The notes: generated by a model from the sequence alone, not told the origin. Shown: positions 1-5,460, counted from the first letter of the stretch. The stretch: 6,660 bases of DNA from Hyphomicrobiales bacterium (GCA_003558415.1 PWLT01000284.1:1-6660); one strand, 5' to 3'. Translations and numbers: made by a program.

Positions 1-804
1 CGCGTGGCCCGGCTCGGCGCGCCGCACTGGCGCGAATGGATGGCGCCGCTCGACCAGGTCGCGGCCGTGGGCCCGGACGGGGCGGCGCGCTCCATGTGGC
101 TGCGCTACCGGATCATCGCGGCGGAGTTGCATGATCTGGGAATCGATGTCTGCTGCGCGCCGCTCGCCGATGTCGCCGAGGGCACGACCCACCCCTTTCT
201 CAAGAACCGCTGTTACGGGTTCGACCCCGATACCGTCGCCGTCATCGCCCGTGCCGTGGCCGAGGGGCTGCAGGCGGGCGGCGTCCTGCCGGTGCTCAAG
301 CACATCCCCGGCCATGGGCGCGCGGTGGTCGACAGCCATCGCGACGTGCCCTTCACGGCCGCCAGGGCCGGGGAGTTGCGCGCGCGCGACTTCGCCGCCT
401 TCCGTGCGTTGCGCGACCTGCCCATGGCGATGACCGCGCATGTCGTTTATGCCGCCTTCGATGGTGCGCGGGTGGCCACGCGCTCGCCGCGCATGATCGA
501 ACTGGTGCGCGAGGAGATCGGCTTCGAGGGGCTGCTGATGAGCGACGATATCGGCATGGGGGCGCTGTCGGGTCCGGTCGAGTTGCGCAGCCGCGCAGCA
601 CTCGATGCCGGCTGCGATCTGGTCCTGCACTGCAATGGCGACCCGGACGAGATGGAAGCGGTGGCCGATGCGGCCGGGGCGCTCGACGGGGCGGCCGCGC
701 GGCGTGCGGGCGAGGCGCTGGCCTGGCGGCGCCCGCCCGAGCCGGTTGACATCGCGGCGCTGGAGGCCGAGCTTGCGGAGCTTCTGGACGGGACGAAGGC
801 ATGA
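1..804 (+). CDS. nagZ: beta-N-acetylhexosaminidase NagZ, 5' end cut off by the window
   Basis: Glycoside hydrolase family 3 enzyme of the cytoplasm. It removes N-acetylglucosamine from GlcNAc-anhydromuramyl (peptide) products during peptidoglycan recycling. Numbering visible residues from the GTG at position 4, the family signature KHIPGHGRAVVDSH lies at 99-112. His112 in the DSH triplet is the expected general acid/base, and SDDIGM at 180-185 carries the nucleophile Asp181. The reading frame is open from the first base and the N-terminal part of the barrel is missing. Family members are usually about 330-340 residues, so roughly 70 are probably outside the window. The GTG at position 4 is therefore not taken as the start. 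The stop overlaps the scpA start in an ATGA, which points to one operon with translational coupling. No frameshift or missing catalytic residue is seen in the visible part. Confidence 0.93.
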   Translation, partial: RVARLGAPHWREWMAPLDQVAAVGPDGAARSMWLRYRIIAAELHDLGIDVCCAPLADVAEGTTHPFLKNRCYGFDPDTVAVIARAVAEGLQAGGVLPVLKHIPGHGRAVVDSHRDVPFTAARAGELRARDFAAFRALRDLPMAMTAHVVYAAFDGARVATRSPRMIELVREEIGFEGLLMSDDIGMGALSGPVELRSRAALDAGCDLVLHCNGDPDEMEAVADAAGALDGAAARRAGEALAWRRPPEPVDIAALEAELAELLDGTKA

Positions 805-1610
805 GCGAGGCGGGCGAGCATGACGGCTGGGACGGCGCGGCGCCCGAGCGACTGCCCGTCTCCGAGCGGCTGGCCGCCGAGGCGCTGATCGTCGATGTCG
901 AAGGGTTCGAAGGCCCGCTCGACCTGTTGCTGTCGCTCTCGCGCACACAGAAGGTCGATCTGCGCCGCGTCTCGGTTCTGGAACTGGCCGAGCAGTATCT
1001 CGCCTTCGTCGAGAAGGCCAAGGCGCTGCGCATCGAACTGGCGGCCGATTATCTGGTGATGGCGGCCTGGCTGGCCTATCTCAAGTCGCGCCTGATGCTG
1101 CCTGCGGAGCCGACGGAGGACGGCCCCTCGGGCGAGGAGATGGCCGCGCATCTGGCCTTTCAGCTTGAGCGTCTGCAGGCGATGCGCGAGGCCGCCGCGC
1201 GGCTCATGGCGCGCGACCGCAAGGGGCGCGATTTCTTCGCCCGCGGGGTGCCCGAGGATGTCACCCTCACGCGGCGCTACCGCTATGACGCGACCCTGCT
1301 CGATCTGTTGCAGGCCTATGCCCGGCTGCGCACCCGCGACGAGTTCCGGCCCTGGGCATTCGATCGCAACGATGTCTATTCGCTCGATGAGGCGTTGGAG
1401 CGACTGCGCCGGATGCTGGGCGATATTCCCGGCTGGGCGCGGCTGAGCGATTTCCTGCCGCTGGAGTGGCGCGCGCAGCCGGGGCGGCGGCGCTCGGCCA
1501 CCGCGGCCACCTTTGCCGCGAGCCTGGAGCTGGCGCGCGAGGGCAGGCTCGAACTGCGCCAGCCCGAGACATTCGCCGAGATCGAACTGCGCCGGAAACC
1601 CGCGCCATGA
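801..1610 (+). CDS. scpA: segregation and condensation protein A (ScpA, kleisin)
   Basis: Kleisin subunit of the SMC-ScpAB condensin complex, which bridges SMC heads and helps compact and segregate the chromosome. The protein has 269 residues, normal for the family. The N-terminal SMC-neck-binding region holds the characteristic FEGPLDLLLSLSRTQKVDL-type segment (residues 36-54). The family segment YLVMAAWLAYLKSRLMLP follows at 84-101. An Arg/Glu-rich middle leads to a C-terminal winged-helix segment (about 236-263, FAASLELAREGRLELRQ) that would contact the SMC head. The ATG at 801 overlaps the nagZ stop and has a GAAGG-like ribosome site just upstream. The 3' end overlaps scpB by 4 bases. The first 30 residues are acidic and probably not conserved. 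Confidence 0.95.
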   Translation: MSEAGEHDGWDGAAPERLPVSERLAAEALIVDVEGFEGPLDLLLSLSRTQKVDLRRVSVLELAEQYLAFVEKAKALRIELAADYLVMAAWLAYLKSRLMLPAEPTEDGPSGEEMAAHLAFQLERLQAMREAAARLMARDRKGRDFFARGVPEDVTLTRRYRYDATLLDLLQAYARLRTRDEFRPWAFDRNDVYSLDEALERLRRMLGDIPGWARLSDFLPLEWRAQPGRRRSATAATFAASLELAREGRLELRQPETFAEIELRRKPAP

Positions 1611-2308
1611 GCGACATGCCCGAGGAACAACACGACCCCGCTCAGGATGAGGCCGCGGCGGAGCGCCCGCTCTTTGCCGCGCCGCCCATCGGCGAGCAGG
1701 AACGTATGGTCGAGGCGATCCTGTTTGCCAGCGCCGAGCCCGTCACCGTGGCCGAGCTCGCCGCCCGGATGCCGCATGGTTGCGATCCCGCCGAGGCGCT
1801 GGTGCATCTGCAAAAGCGTTATCAGGGGCGCGGTGTGCAGCTGCTGCGCGTGGGCGATGCCTGGGCGCTGCGCACCGCGCCGGATCTGGGATTCCTGATG
1901 AGTCAGGAGCGGGTTGAGACGCGCAAGCTCTCGCGCGCGGCAATCGAGACGCTGGCGATCATCGCCTATCACCAGCCGGTCACCCGTGCCGAGATCGAGG
2001 AAATTCGCGGCGTGGCGGTGAGCCGGGGCACCATCGACCAGCTCATCGAGCTTGAATGGATCCGTTTCGGGCGGCGGCGCATGACGCCGGGGCGGCCGGT
2101 GACCTATCTGGTCACGCGCGAGTTTCTCGACCATTTCGGACTGGAGAGCGCGCGCGACCTTCCCGGACTGGCCGAGCTGCGCGCGGCGGGGCTGCTCGAC
2201 AACCGCCCGCCACCCGGCGACGGGCCGGCCCTGGGCGATACCTCCGGGGAGGATGACGACCCCGATGCGCAGCCCCCGCGCGGGCAGAACGAGCTTTTCG
2301 ACGATTAA
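1607..2308 (+). CDS. scpB: segregation and condensation protein B (ScpB)
   Basis: Winged-helix protein that dimerises and binds the middle of ScpA in the SMC condensin complex. It has 233 residues. The family core is visible: MVEAILFASAEPVTVAELA (34-52) opens the first winged helix. The strongly conserved LSRAAIETLAIIAYHQPVTR (108-127) followed by AEIEEIRGV opens the second. GRPVTYLVTREFLDHFGL (162-179) and LPGLAEL close the folded part. The tail (about 199-233) is Pro/Gly/Asp-rich, acidic and likely disordered, ending QNELFDD. The frame is open upstream as far as 1466, but the ATG at 1607 is preferred. It sits in the ATGA overlap with the scpA stop, and its product begins where ScpB proteins usually begin. 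No strong Shine-Dalgarno precedes it, so translation probably relies on coupling to scpA. Confidence 0.94.
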   Translation: MSDMPEEQHDPAQDEAAAERPLFAAPPIGEQERMVEAILFASAEPVTVAELAARMPHGCDPAEALVHLQKRYQGRGVQLLRVGDAWALRTAPDLGFLMSQERVETRKLSRAAIETLAIIAYHQPVTRAEIEEIRGVAVSRGTIDQLIELEWIRFGRRRMTPGRPVTYLVTREFLDHFGLESARDLPGLAELRAAGLLDNRPPPGDGPALGDTSGEDDDPDAQPPRGQNELFDD

Positions 2309-2332
2309 GCTGTCCCCCGCCATGTCGGGCTT

Positions 2333-2345
2333 CAAGCCAGGCTTG
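2333..2345. repeat. 13-bp near-perfect palindrome in the scpB-small ORF gap
   Basis: CAAGCC-A-GGCTTG: two 6-base arms around a single central base, 25 bases after the scpB stop and 56 bases before the small ORF start. It has the size and symmetry of an operator for a dimeric regulator. It lacks the length or T-tract expected of a terminator. No clear promoter is recognised beside it, so function is uncertain. Confidence 0.3.
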
Positions 2346-2388
2346 GGGTGTTCATGTGGCCACCTTCCACCTAGGTTGAGGGGGAAAC

Positions 2389-2394
2389 GGAGGG
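2389..2394 (+). promoter_or_regulatory. strong ribosome binding site of the small Met/Arg-rich gene
   Basis: GGAGGG is followed by six bases and then the ATG at 2401. This is better than the sites of most other genes in the window. It is the main reason for treating the short frame as a real gene rather than chance. Confidence 0.7.
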
Positions 2395-2400
2395 AATACG

Positions 2401-2553
2401 ATGAACGCCAACATGATCATCAGGATGATAATGCGCATGTTCATGCGCCGCGGCATGCGCGGCGTGATGCGCCGCGGAATGGGCGGCGGTGGACGCCGCG
2501 CCGCGCCGCCACGGCAGGGACGCGGCGGAAGCCGTGGGGGCGATCAGGGCTGA
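2401..2553 (+). CDS. small basic Met/Arg/Gly-rich protein, unknown function
   Basis: A 50-residue frame from ATG to TGA with a well-placed GGAGGG ribosome site. I do not recognise the function. Residues 1-14 (MNANMIIRMIMRMF) are hydrophobic with Met and Ile. Residues 15-30 are four tetrapeptide units, MRRG, MRGV, MRRG and MGGG, matching a degenerate 12-base tandem repeat at 2443-2490. Met occurs at 11, 15, 19, 23 and 27 and Arg at 8, 12, 16, 20 and 24. On a helix this would make a Met stripe beside an Arg stripe. The tail (31-50) is Gly/Arg/Pro/Ala-rich. There are no Cys residues and one acidic residue (Asp48). The peptide could bind nucleic acid or lie on a membrane surface as an amphipathic helix; both are inference. 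It is 92 bases after scpB, where tatA commonly stands in alphaproteobacteria, but it does not resemble TatA. Confidence 0.65.
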   Translation: MNANMIIRMIMRMFMRRGMRGVMRRGMGGGGRRAAPPRQGRGGSRGGDQG

Positions 2554-2587
2554 GGCGGGCATCGCTGCCTGCGATTTGCAACAGATA

Positions 2588-2604
2588 CCGTGAACCTTTC
2601 ACGG
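2588..2604. terminator. hairpin after the small ORF, possible terminator or operator
   Basis: CCGTGAA-CCT-TTCACGG is a perfect 7-bp stem with a 3-base loop, 34 bases after the small ORF stop. It has no T-run on either strand, so it is not a classical intrinsic terminator. It lies between converging genes, where a transcript end is expected. Confidence 0.35.
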
Positions 2605-2643
2605 CTCGCCTTGGAGCGTGTTGCGCTCGATACGATTGACGGA

Positions 2644-2665
2644 CCCCGTCGCGCCAGCGACGGGG
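2644..2665. terminator. GC-rich hairpin between converging genes, possible bidirectional terminator
   Basis: CCCCGTCGC (2644-2652) and GCGACGGGG (2657-2665) form a perfect 9-bp stem around the 4-base loop GCCA. It is the strongest of several hairpins in this gap. There is no T-tract on either side, so termination is inferred from stem strength and from its place between the + strand small gene and the - strand dcd. Confidence 0.45.
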
Positions 2666-2673
2666 ACGCGCCG

Positions 2674-2692
2674 GCCCGCCCCCCAGGCGGGC
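2674..2692. repeat. inverted repeat downstream of dcd
   Basis: GCCCGCC (2674-2680) and GGCGGGC (2686-2692) flank a 5-base loop. An alternative, mutually exclusive pairing joins CGCGCC (2667-2672) with GGCGCG (2690-2695). A further inverted repeat, GCGCCC (2700-2705) with GGGCGC (2715-2720), follows with a 9-base loop. Together they leave the dcd 3' flank heavily structured in RNA of either strand. Confidence 0.4.
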
Positions 2693-2762
2693 GCGTTCCG
2701 CGCCCAGCTCGGTCGGGCGCCCCCCCGTCGCCCGGTATGGATTCGGATGCATGCTCCAAACG

Positions 2763-3845
2763 CTAGGCAGCGCGGAAATGCTTTGACAGCTTGAGCCCCT
2801 GGCCCTGGTAATTCGACCCCAGATCGGCCCCGTAGAGGGCGTCCGGGCGCTCGGCCATGCGCTCATAGACCAGCCGACCCACCACCTGCCCGTGTTCGAG
2901 CACGAAGGGCGCCTCGTGGCAGCGCACCTCGAGGACGCCGCGCGCGCCCGTGCCGCCTGCGCCCGCATGGCCGAATCCGGGGTCGAAGAAGCCCGCGTAA
3001 TGCACCCGGAATTCGCCCACCATGGCCAGGTACGGCGCCATTTCGGCGGCGTAATCGGGCGGGATATGGACCGACTCGCGGCTCACGAGGATGTAGAAGG
3101 CGCCCGGATCGAGGATGATGCGCCGCTCGGAGGTGCAGATCCGCTCCCAGAAATCGGCCGGGTCATAATGGCCGATACGCTCGAGGTCGATCACCCCGGC
3201 ATGGGGTTTGGCGCGGTAGCCGACCAGCCCCGCGCCATCGGGCGCCAGATCGACCGAGAAGCCGAGCCCGTCGGAGATCACCGCCGCGCCGGGGACCAGC
3301 CGCTCGCGCGCATGCAGCGCCCTGAGCGCGTCATCGTCGAGCACCGCCTGCCCGCGGCGGAACCGGATCTGGTTGAGCCGCATGCCCGGGCGCACCAGCA
3401 CCGAGAATGAGCGCGGGCAGATCTCGGCATAAAGGCGGCCAGAATATCCGGCGGCGACCCGGTCGAATTCGGTGCCGCCATCGGTGATCACCCGGGTGAG
3501 CAGATCGAGCCGCCCGGTCGAGCTCTTGGCGTTGGCGACGGCCTGAACATCGCCGGGCAGCGCCAGCCCCTCGCGCAGCGGCACGACATAGACGCAGCCC
3601 TTTTCCAGCACCGCGCCCTCATGGAGCGACATGCGGTGCATTTCGAACTCGGCGAGGCGGTCCTCGACCCGTCGGCCCTCGCCGGAGAGAAAGGAGGCCC
3701 GCACGCGGTAGGCGATATCGCCCAGCCGCAGATCGAGGCTTGCGGGCTGTACCTGCTCGGTGAGGATCGGGGTATCGGCGGTGATGGCCCCGCCTTTGAT
3801 CAGTGCGCGCACCTGTTGCGCGGGGAGGACGCCCGCGCCGCTCAT
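2763..3845 (-). CDS. dcd: 2'-deoxycytidine 5'-triphosphate deaminase, tandem two-domain form
   Basis: Cytosolic enzyme expected to deaminate dCTP to dUTP, feeding dTMP synthesis. The protein has 360 residues, about twice the single-domain enterobacterial Dcd. It reads as two dUTPase/Dcd-fold halves. Half 1 has QPASLDLRLG (33-42), the NAKSSTGRLDL segment (105-115) corresponding to the RSSLARLGL region of classical Dcd, and GYSGRLYAEI with Glu141 at the catalytic-Glu position. Half 2 has ILDPGAFYILVSRESVHIP (244-262), FFDPGFG (286-292), GVLEV with Glu306, and a terminal YQGQ (346-349) resembling the C-terminal nucleotide lid. Half 2 lacks a KSSxxR counterpart. The ATG at 3845 is the only practical start, because an in-frame stop lies 13-15 bases upstream and the N-terminus looks complete. 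It has no good Shine-Dalgarno of its own (see leader ORF). Transcription may run in from the tRNA-Pro gene upstream. Confidence 0.93.
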   Translation of the reverse strand: MSGAGVLPAQQVRALIKGGAITADTPILTEQVQPASLDLRLGDIAYRVRASFLSGEGRRVEDRLAEFEMHRMSLHEGAVLEKGCVYVVPLREGLALPGDVQAVANAKSSTGRLDLLTRVITDGGTEFDRVAAGYSGRLYAEICPRSFSVLVRPGMRLNQIRFRRGQAVLDDDALRALHARERLVPGAAVISDGLGFSVDLAPDGAGLVGYRAKPHAGVIDLERIGHYDPADFWERICTSERRIILDPGAFYILVSRESVHIPPDYAAEMAPYLAMVGEFRVHYAGFFDPGFGHAGAGGTGARGVLEVRCHEAPFVLEHGQVVGRLVYERMAERPDALYGADLGSNYQGQGLKLSKHFRAA

Positions 3846-3871
3846 GCGCGTGTCGACTCATTCGATGGCAT
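3842..3871 (-). CDS. possible 9-codon leader ORF overlapping the dcd start
   Basis: ATG to TGA encodes MPSNESTRA. A GGGAGG ribosome site (3876-3881) lies four bases before its ATG. Its TGA overlaps the dcd ATG in an ATGA. The only strong Shine-Dalgarno here serves this frame and not dcd, so a ribosome finishing the short peptide could restart on dcd. The peptide has no run of a regulatory amino acid. The alternative is that dcd is translated from a weak site and the short frame is chance. Confidence 0.4.
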   Translation of the reverse strand: MPSNESTRA

Positions 3872-3886
3872 GGTGCCTCCCGTCAG

Positions 3887-3926
3887 CATCAGGGGCGGGG
3901 AGGGCAGAGGCGGAGTTTTCCTGATG
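3887..3926 (-). repeat. 7-bp inverted repeat joining the tRNA 3' end and the dcd leader
   Basis: CATCAGG (3887-3893) and CCTGATG (3920-3926) are perfect complements separated by 26 bases. The 3920-3926 arm contains the last two bases of the tRNA CCA end. In the - strand transcript this could form a stem between the tRNA trailer and the dcd leader, just before the GGGAGG site. There is no T-tract. Confidence 0.3.
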
Positions 3927-4002
3927 GTCGGGCCGGCGAGATTCGAACTCACGACCTTCCGTCCCCCAGACGGACGCGCTAACCAGACTGCGCCACGGCC
4001 CG
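3925..4002 (-). tRNA. tRNA-Pro, anticodon GGG, with encoded CCA
   Basis: Full cloverleaf on the minus strand. The acceptor stem is CGGGCCG with CGGCCCG, the discriminator is A, and the encoded CCA is at 3925-3927. The D stem is GCGC with GCGC around AGTCTGGTTA. The anticodon stem TCCGT with ACGGA closes the loop CTGGGGG, giving anticodon GGG, which reads proline codons CCC and CCT. The variable loop is AGGTC. The T stem GTGAG with CTCGC has one G-T wobble and the loop TTCGAAT. All stems are intact and the length is 78 with CCA. It stands 62 bases after merR and 53 bases before the dcd leader ORF, in the same orientation as both. Confidence 0.96.
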
Positions 4003-4012
4003 ACGCGGGCGA

Positions 4013-4040
4013 GTGATAACCGATCTGTCGGCAGGAGCAA
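4013..4040 (-). promoter_or_regulatory. candidate promoter for tRNA-Pro
   Basis: On the minus strand TTGCTC (4035-4040) is followed by a 16-base spacer and TATCAC (4013-4018). This would start transcription a few bases before the mature tRNA 5' end at 4002. The -35 keeps TTG and the -10 matches four of six consensus bases. Position is the best argument; the match itself is only fair. Confidence 0.35.
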
Positions 4041-4064
4041 GGGCGAATTCGCATCCCGAGGGGC

Positions 4065-5027
4065 TCACCCGGTGGCGGCGTCATCGGCCTCGGCGAGCCG
4101 GGCGTTGAGCGCCTCCATGCGCGCGGCGAGAGGGCGCAGCGCCTGCACACGCGCGGGCAGCGGGCCGTCGAGACGGCGCAACAGGGTGGCGATGCCGGGG
4201 CGCGCGTCGTCATCGCCCTCGGAAGGTGGCGGCGCCGCGACGCGCTCAGCGGCGGTGTCGGCCTCGGGCGGGTACACAGCTTCGGGGCGTGGGGGCTCGG
4301 CCGCGTGCGCGGCTTTTCGCTCCTGCTTTCGCGGCGCGGGGTCCCGGGACGCCTTGCTCCTGCCCGCCGGGGGCGGGGCGTCCTGTTCCGCCGGGGCGGC
4401 TGCGGCACTTTCGCTCTTGCTGAGCTCGCGGATGCGTGCTGCGAGCGCCTCGGTGTCGGCCTCCACTTCCGGAGTCGCACCGGGCGCGGTACCTTCGGAG
4501 GCGGCGGCCGGGCGGTCCGGCTCGGAGTCGAATGGCAGGGGCGGTGCCTGCGAATCCTCGGGCGGTGCCGGCTCTGCCGCCTTCTTCGTTTCCCGCTCGG
4601 GCATAGGGGGCGACTCCACCTCTGACCGGTCATCCGCTGCCTCGCGCGGCTCGTTCATCGGGGGCGCATCGGGGGCATCCGCGTCCCGCGCCGGATGTGC
4701 CACGATGGGTGCAGCGGGCGGTGCCTCCGATGCTTCGGCCTCAAGATCGATCACCAGCGGCGGGGAGAGTGCCGCGACATGTTTCACGCCCTTTTCGCGC
4801 AGCATCTTCTGCACGCCCCGGATGGTCATGCCGTCATCGTGCAGGAGCCGCTTGATGCCTCCCAGAAGCTCGAGGTCGGAGGGCCGGTAGTACCGCCGCC
4901 CCCCCGCGCGCTTGACCGGCTTGAGCTGGGTGAACTTGGTTTCCCAGAAGCGCAGCACATGTGGCGGCGTCTCCAGAATCTCGGAAACCTCGCTGATCGT
5001 GCGGAAGGCGTCGGGCGCCTTGCTCAT
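4065..5027 (-). CDS. MerR-family transcriptional regulator with long disordered linker
   Basis: DNA-binding regulator of 320 residues. Residues about 8-80 form a MerR winged helix: [22 protein letters not shown] (8-29) as the helix-turn-helix, then [20 protein letters not shown] (36-55) as the wing region, and [15 protein letters not shown] (64-78). Residues about 95-275 are an Ala/Pro/Glu/Asp-rich, low-complexity stretch with basic patches near 223-240. A short C-terminal helical segment (277-314, with [16 protein letters not shown]) may mediate self-association. No Cys clusters are present, so metal sensing is unlikely. The ATG is 10 bases after the ihfA stop and a GAGG ribosome site overlaps that stop, which supports co-transcription. 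The ihfA-merR pairing is common in alphaproteobacteria. The target genes and any signal are unknown. Confidence 0.88.
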   Translation of the reverse strand: MSKAPDAFRTISEVSEILETPPHVLRFWETKFTQLKPVKRAGGRRYYRPSDLELLGGIKRLLHDDGMTIRGVQKMLREKGVKHVAALSPPLVIDLEAEASEAPPAAPIVAHPARDADAPDAPPMNEPREAADDRSEVESPPMPERETKKAAEPAPPEDSQAPPLPFDSEPDRPAAASEGTAPGATPEVEADTEALAARIRELSKSESAAAAPAEQDAPPPAGRSKASRDPAPRKQERKAAHAAEPPRPEAVYPPEADTAAERVAAPPPSEGDDDARPGIATLLRRLDGPLPARVQALRPLAARMEALNARLAEADDAATG

Positions 5028-5037
5028 GACACTCGCC

Positions 5038-5340
5038 TCAGCCCTTGTTGCCGCGCGCCACGCGTTCCTTCATCAGATGCGAGGGGCGAAAGCTCAGGAC
5101 ACGGCGCGGGTGGATGGGAACTTCCTCGCCCGTCTTGGGGTTGCGCCCCACACGCGGCCCCTTGTCGCGCACGCTGAAGGTGCCGAAGGAGGAGATTTTC
5201 ACCGTCTCACCCCGCACCAGGGCGTCGGAAATGTGCTGAAGCACGCTTTCCACCAATTGCGCGGATTCGTTGCGCGAAAGCCCGACCTCTCGGAACACCG
5301 CCTCGCTCAGATCCATCCGCGTCAGCGTCTTCTCGGCCAT
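5038..5340 (-). CDS. ihfA: integration host factor subunit alpha
   Basis: DNA-bending protein of the HU/IHF family. It pairs with IhfB and bends DNA sharply for replication, recombination and sigma54-type promoters. The protein has 100 residues, the normal length. Features include [17 protein letters not shown] (5-21) at the N-terminal helices, [14 protein letters not shown] (47-60), and the beta-arm [12 protein letters not shown] (64-75), whose Pro intercalates in [12 protein letters not shown] closes the core. The RNPKTGE..PI..RRV..FRP pattern fits IhfA better than HU. The frame continues upstream to 5400, but the ATG at 5340 is chosen. It has a strong GGGAGGGG ribosome site a few bases upstream, and its product starts where the family starts. 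The upstream DNA carries an IHF-consensus site, which suggests autoregulation. Confidence 0.95.
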   Translation of the reverse strand: MAEKTLTRMDLSEAVFREVGLSRNESAQLVESVLQHISDALVRGETVKISSFGTFSVRDKGPRVGRNPKTGEEVPIHPRRVLSFRPSHLMKERVARGNKG

Positions 5341-5365
5341 CGTCCCCTCCCGCGATTTTGGGCGA

Positions 5366-5394
5366 AGCATCCGCCAATTGAATTTCCGAGTCAA
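5366..5394 (-). promoter_or_regulatory. candidate ihfA promoter
   Basis: On the minus strand TTGACT (5389-5394) is followed by a 17-base spacer and GATGCT (5366-5371). Transcription would begin about 18 bases before the ihfA start codon. The -35 is good, and the -10 is weak with three matches. A second TTGA-type hexamer, TTGATA (5395-5400), lies directly upstream. This is the AT-richest stretch of the window. Confidence 0.35.
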
Positions 5395-5407
5395 TATCAA
5401 CGGCTTG
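5395..5407 (+). promoter_or_regulatory. IHF binding site matching the consensus
   Basis: TATCAACGGCTTG fits WATCAANNNNTTR at every defined base. It lies 55-67 bases before the ihfA start and directly upstream of the candidate -35. IHF autoregulation of ihfA is known in Escherichia coli, so a site here is functionally sensible. Binding is inferred from the sequence match only. Confidence 0.55.
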
Positions 5408-5434
5408 CCCCAGGCAATTGAGCAGCCATGAAAA

Positions 5435-5460
5435 GGCCCGCCCGACAGGCCGGGCGGGCC
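5435..5460 (-). terminator. rho-independent terminator of the TRAP operon
   Basis: A perfect 10-bp GC stem, GGCCCGCCCG (5435-5444) with CGGGCGGGCC (5451-5460), encloses a 6-base loop. Read on the minus strand it is followed at once by TTTT (5431-5434). It begins 23 bases after the dctP stop, so it should end the dctP transcript and insulate ihfA. Confidence 0.85.

Noticed and set aside
2443..2490. Tandem 12-base repeats considered as a CRISPR or mobile repeat
   Set aside because: The units are in frame, degenerate, without spacers, and explained by the repeated tetrapeptide of the small gene.
2253..2639. 128-codon + strand frame over the scpB end and the gap
   Set aside because: It overlaps scpB and the small gene in another frame, has no ribosome site, and its His/Arg-rich product is a frame-shifted reading of the small gene's repeats.
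2892..3410. Open frame of 172 codons on the + strand opposite dcd
   Set aside because: It is the antisense shadow of dcd, which has clear family motifs on the other strand. The composition is typical of GC-rich antisense frames, and no ribosome site or recognisable domain is seen.
3925..4002. tRNA-Pro as an integration site of a mobile element
   Set aside because: No integrase, no duplicated tRNA 3' end and no composition shift are seen within the window; both flanking genes are ordinary housekeeping genes.
3842..4633. Long minus-strand frame running through merR, the tRNA and the dcd leader
   Set aside because: It crosses an intact tRNA gene and is out of frame with merR. The product is Arg/Pro/Ser-rich with no domain. 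Only its last nine codons are considered, as a separate leader ORF.
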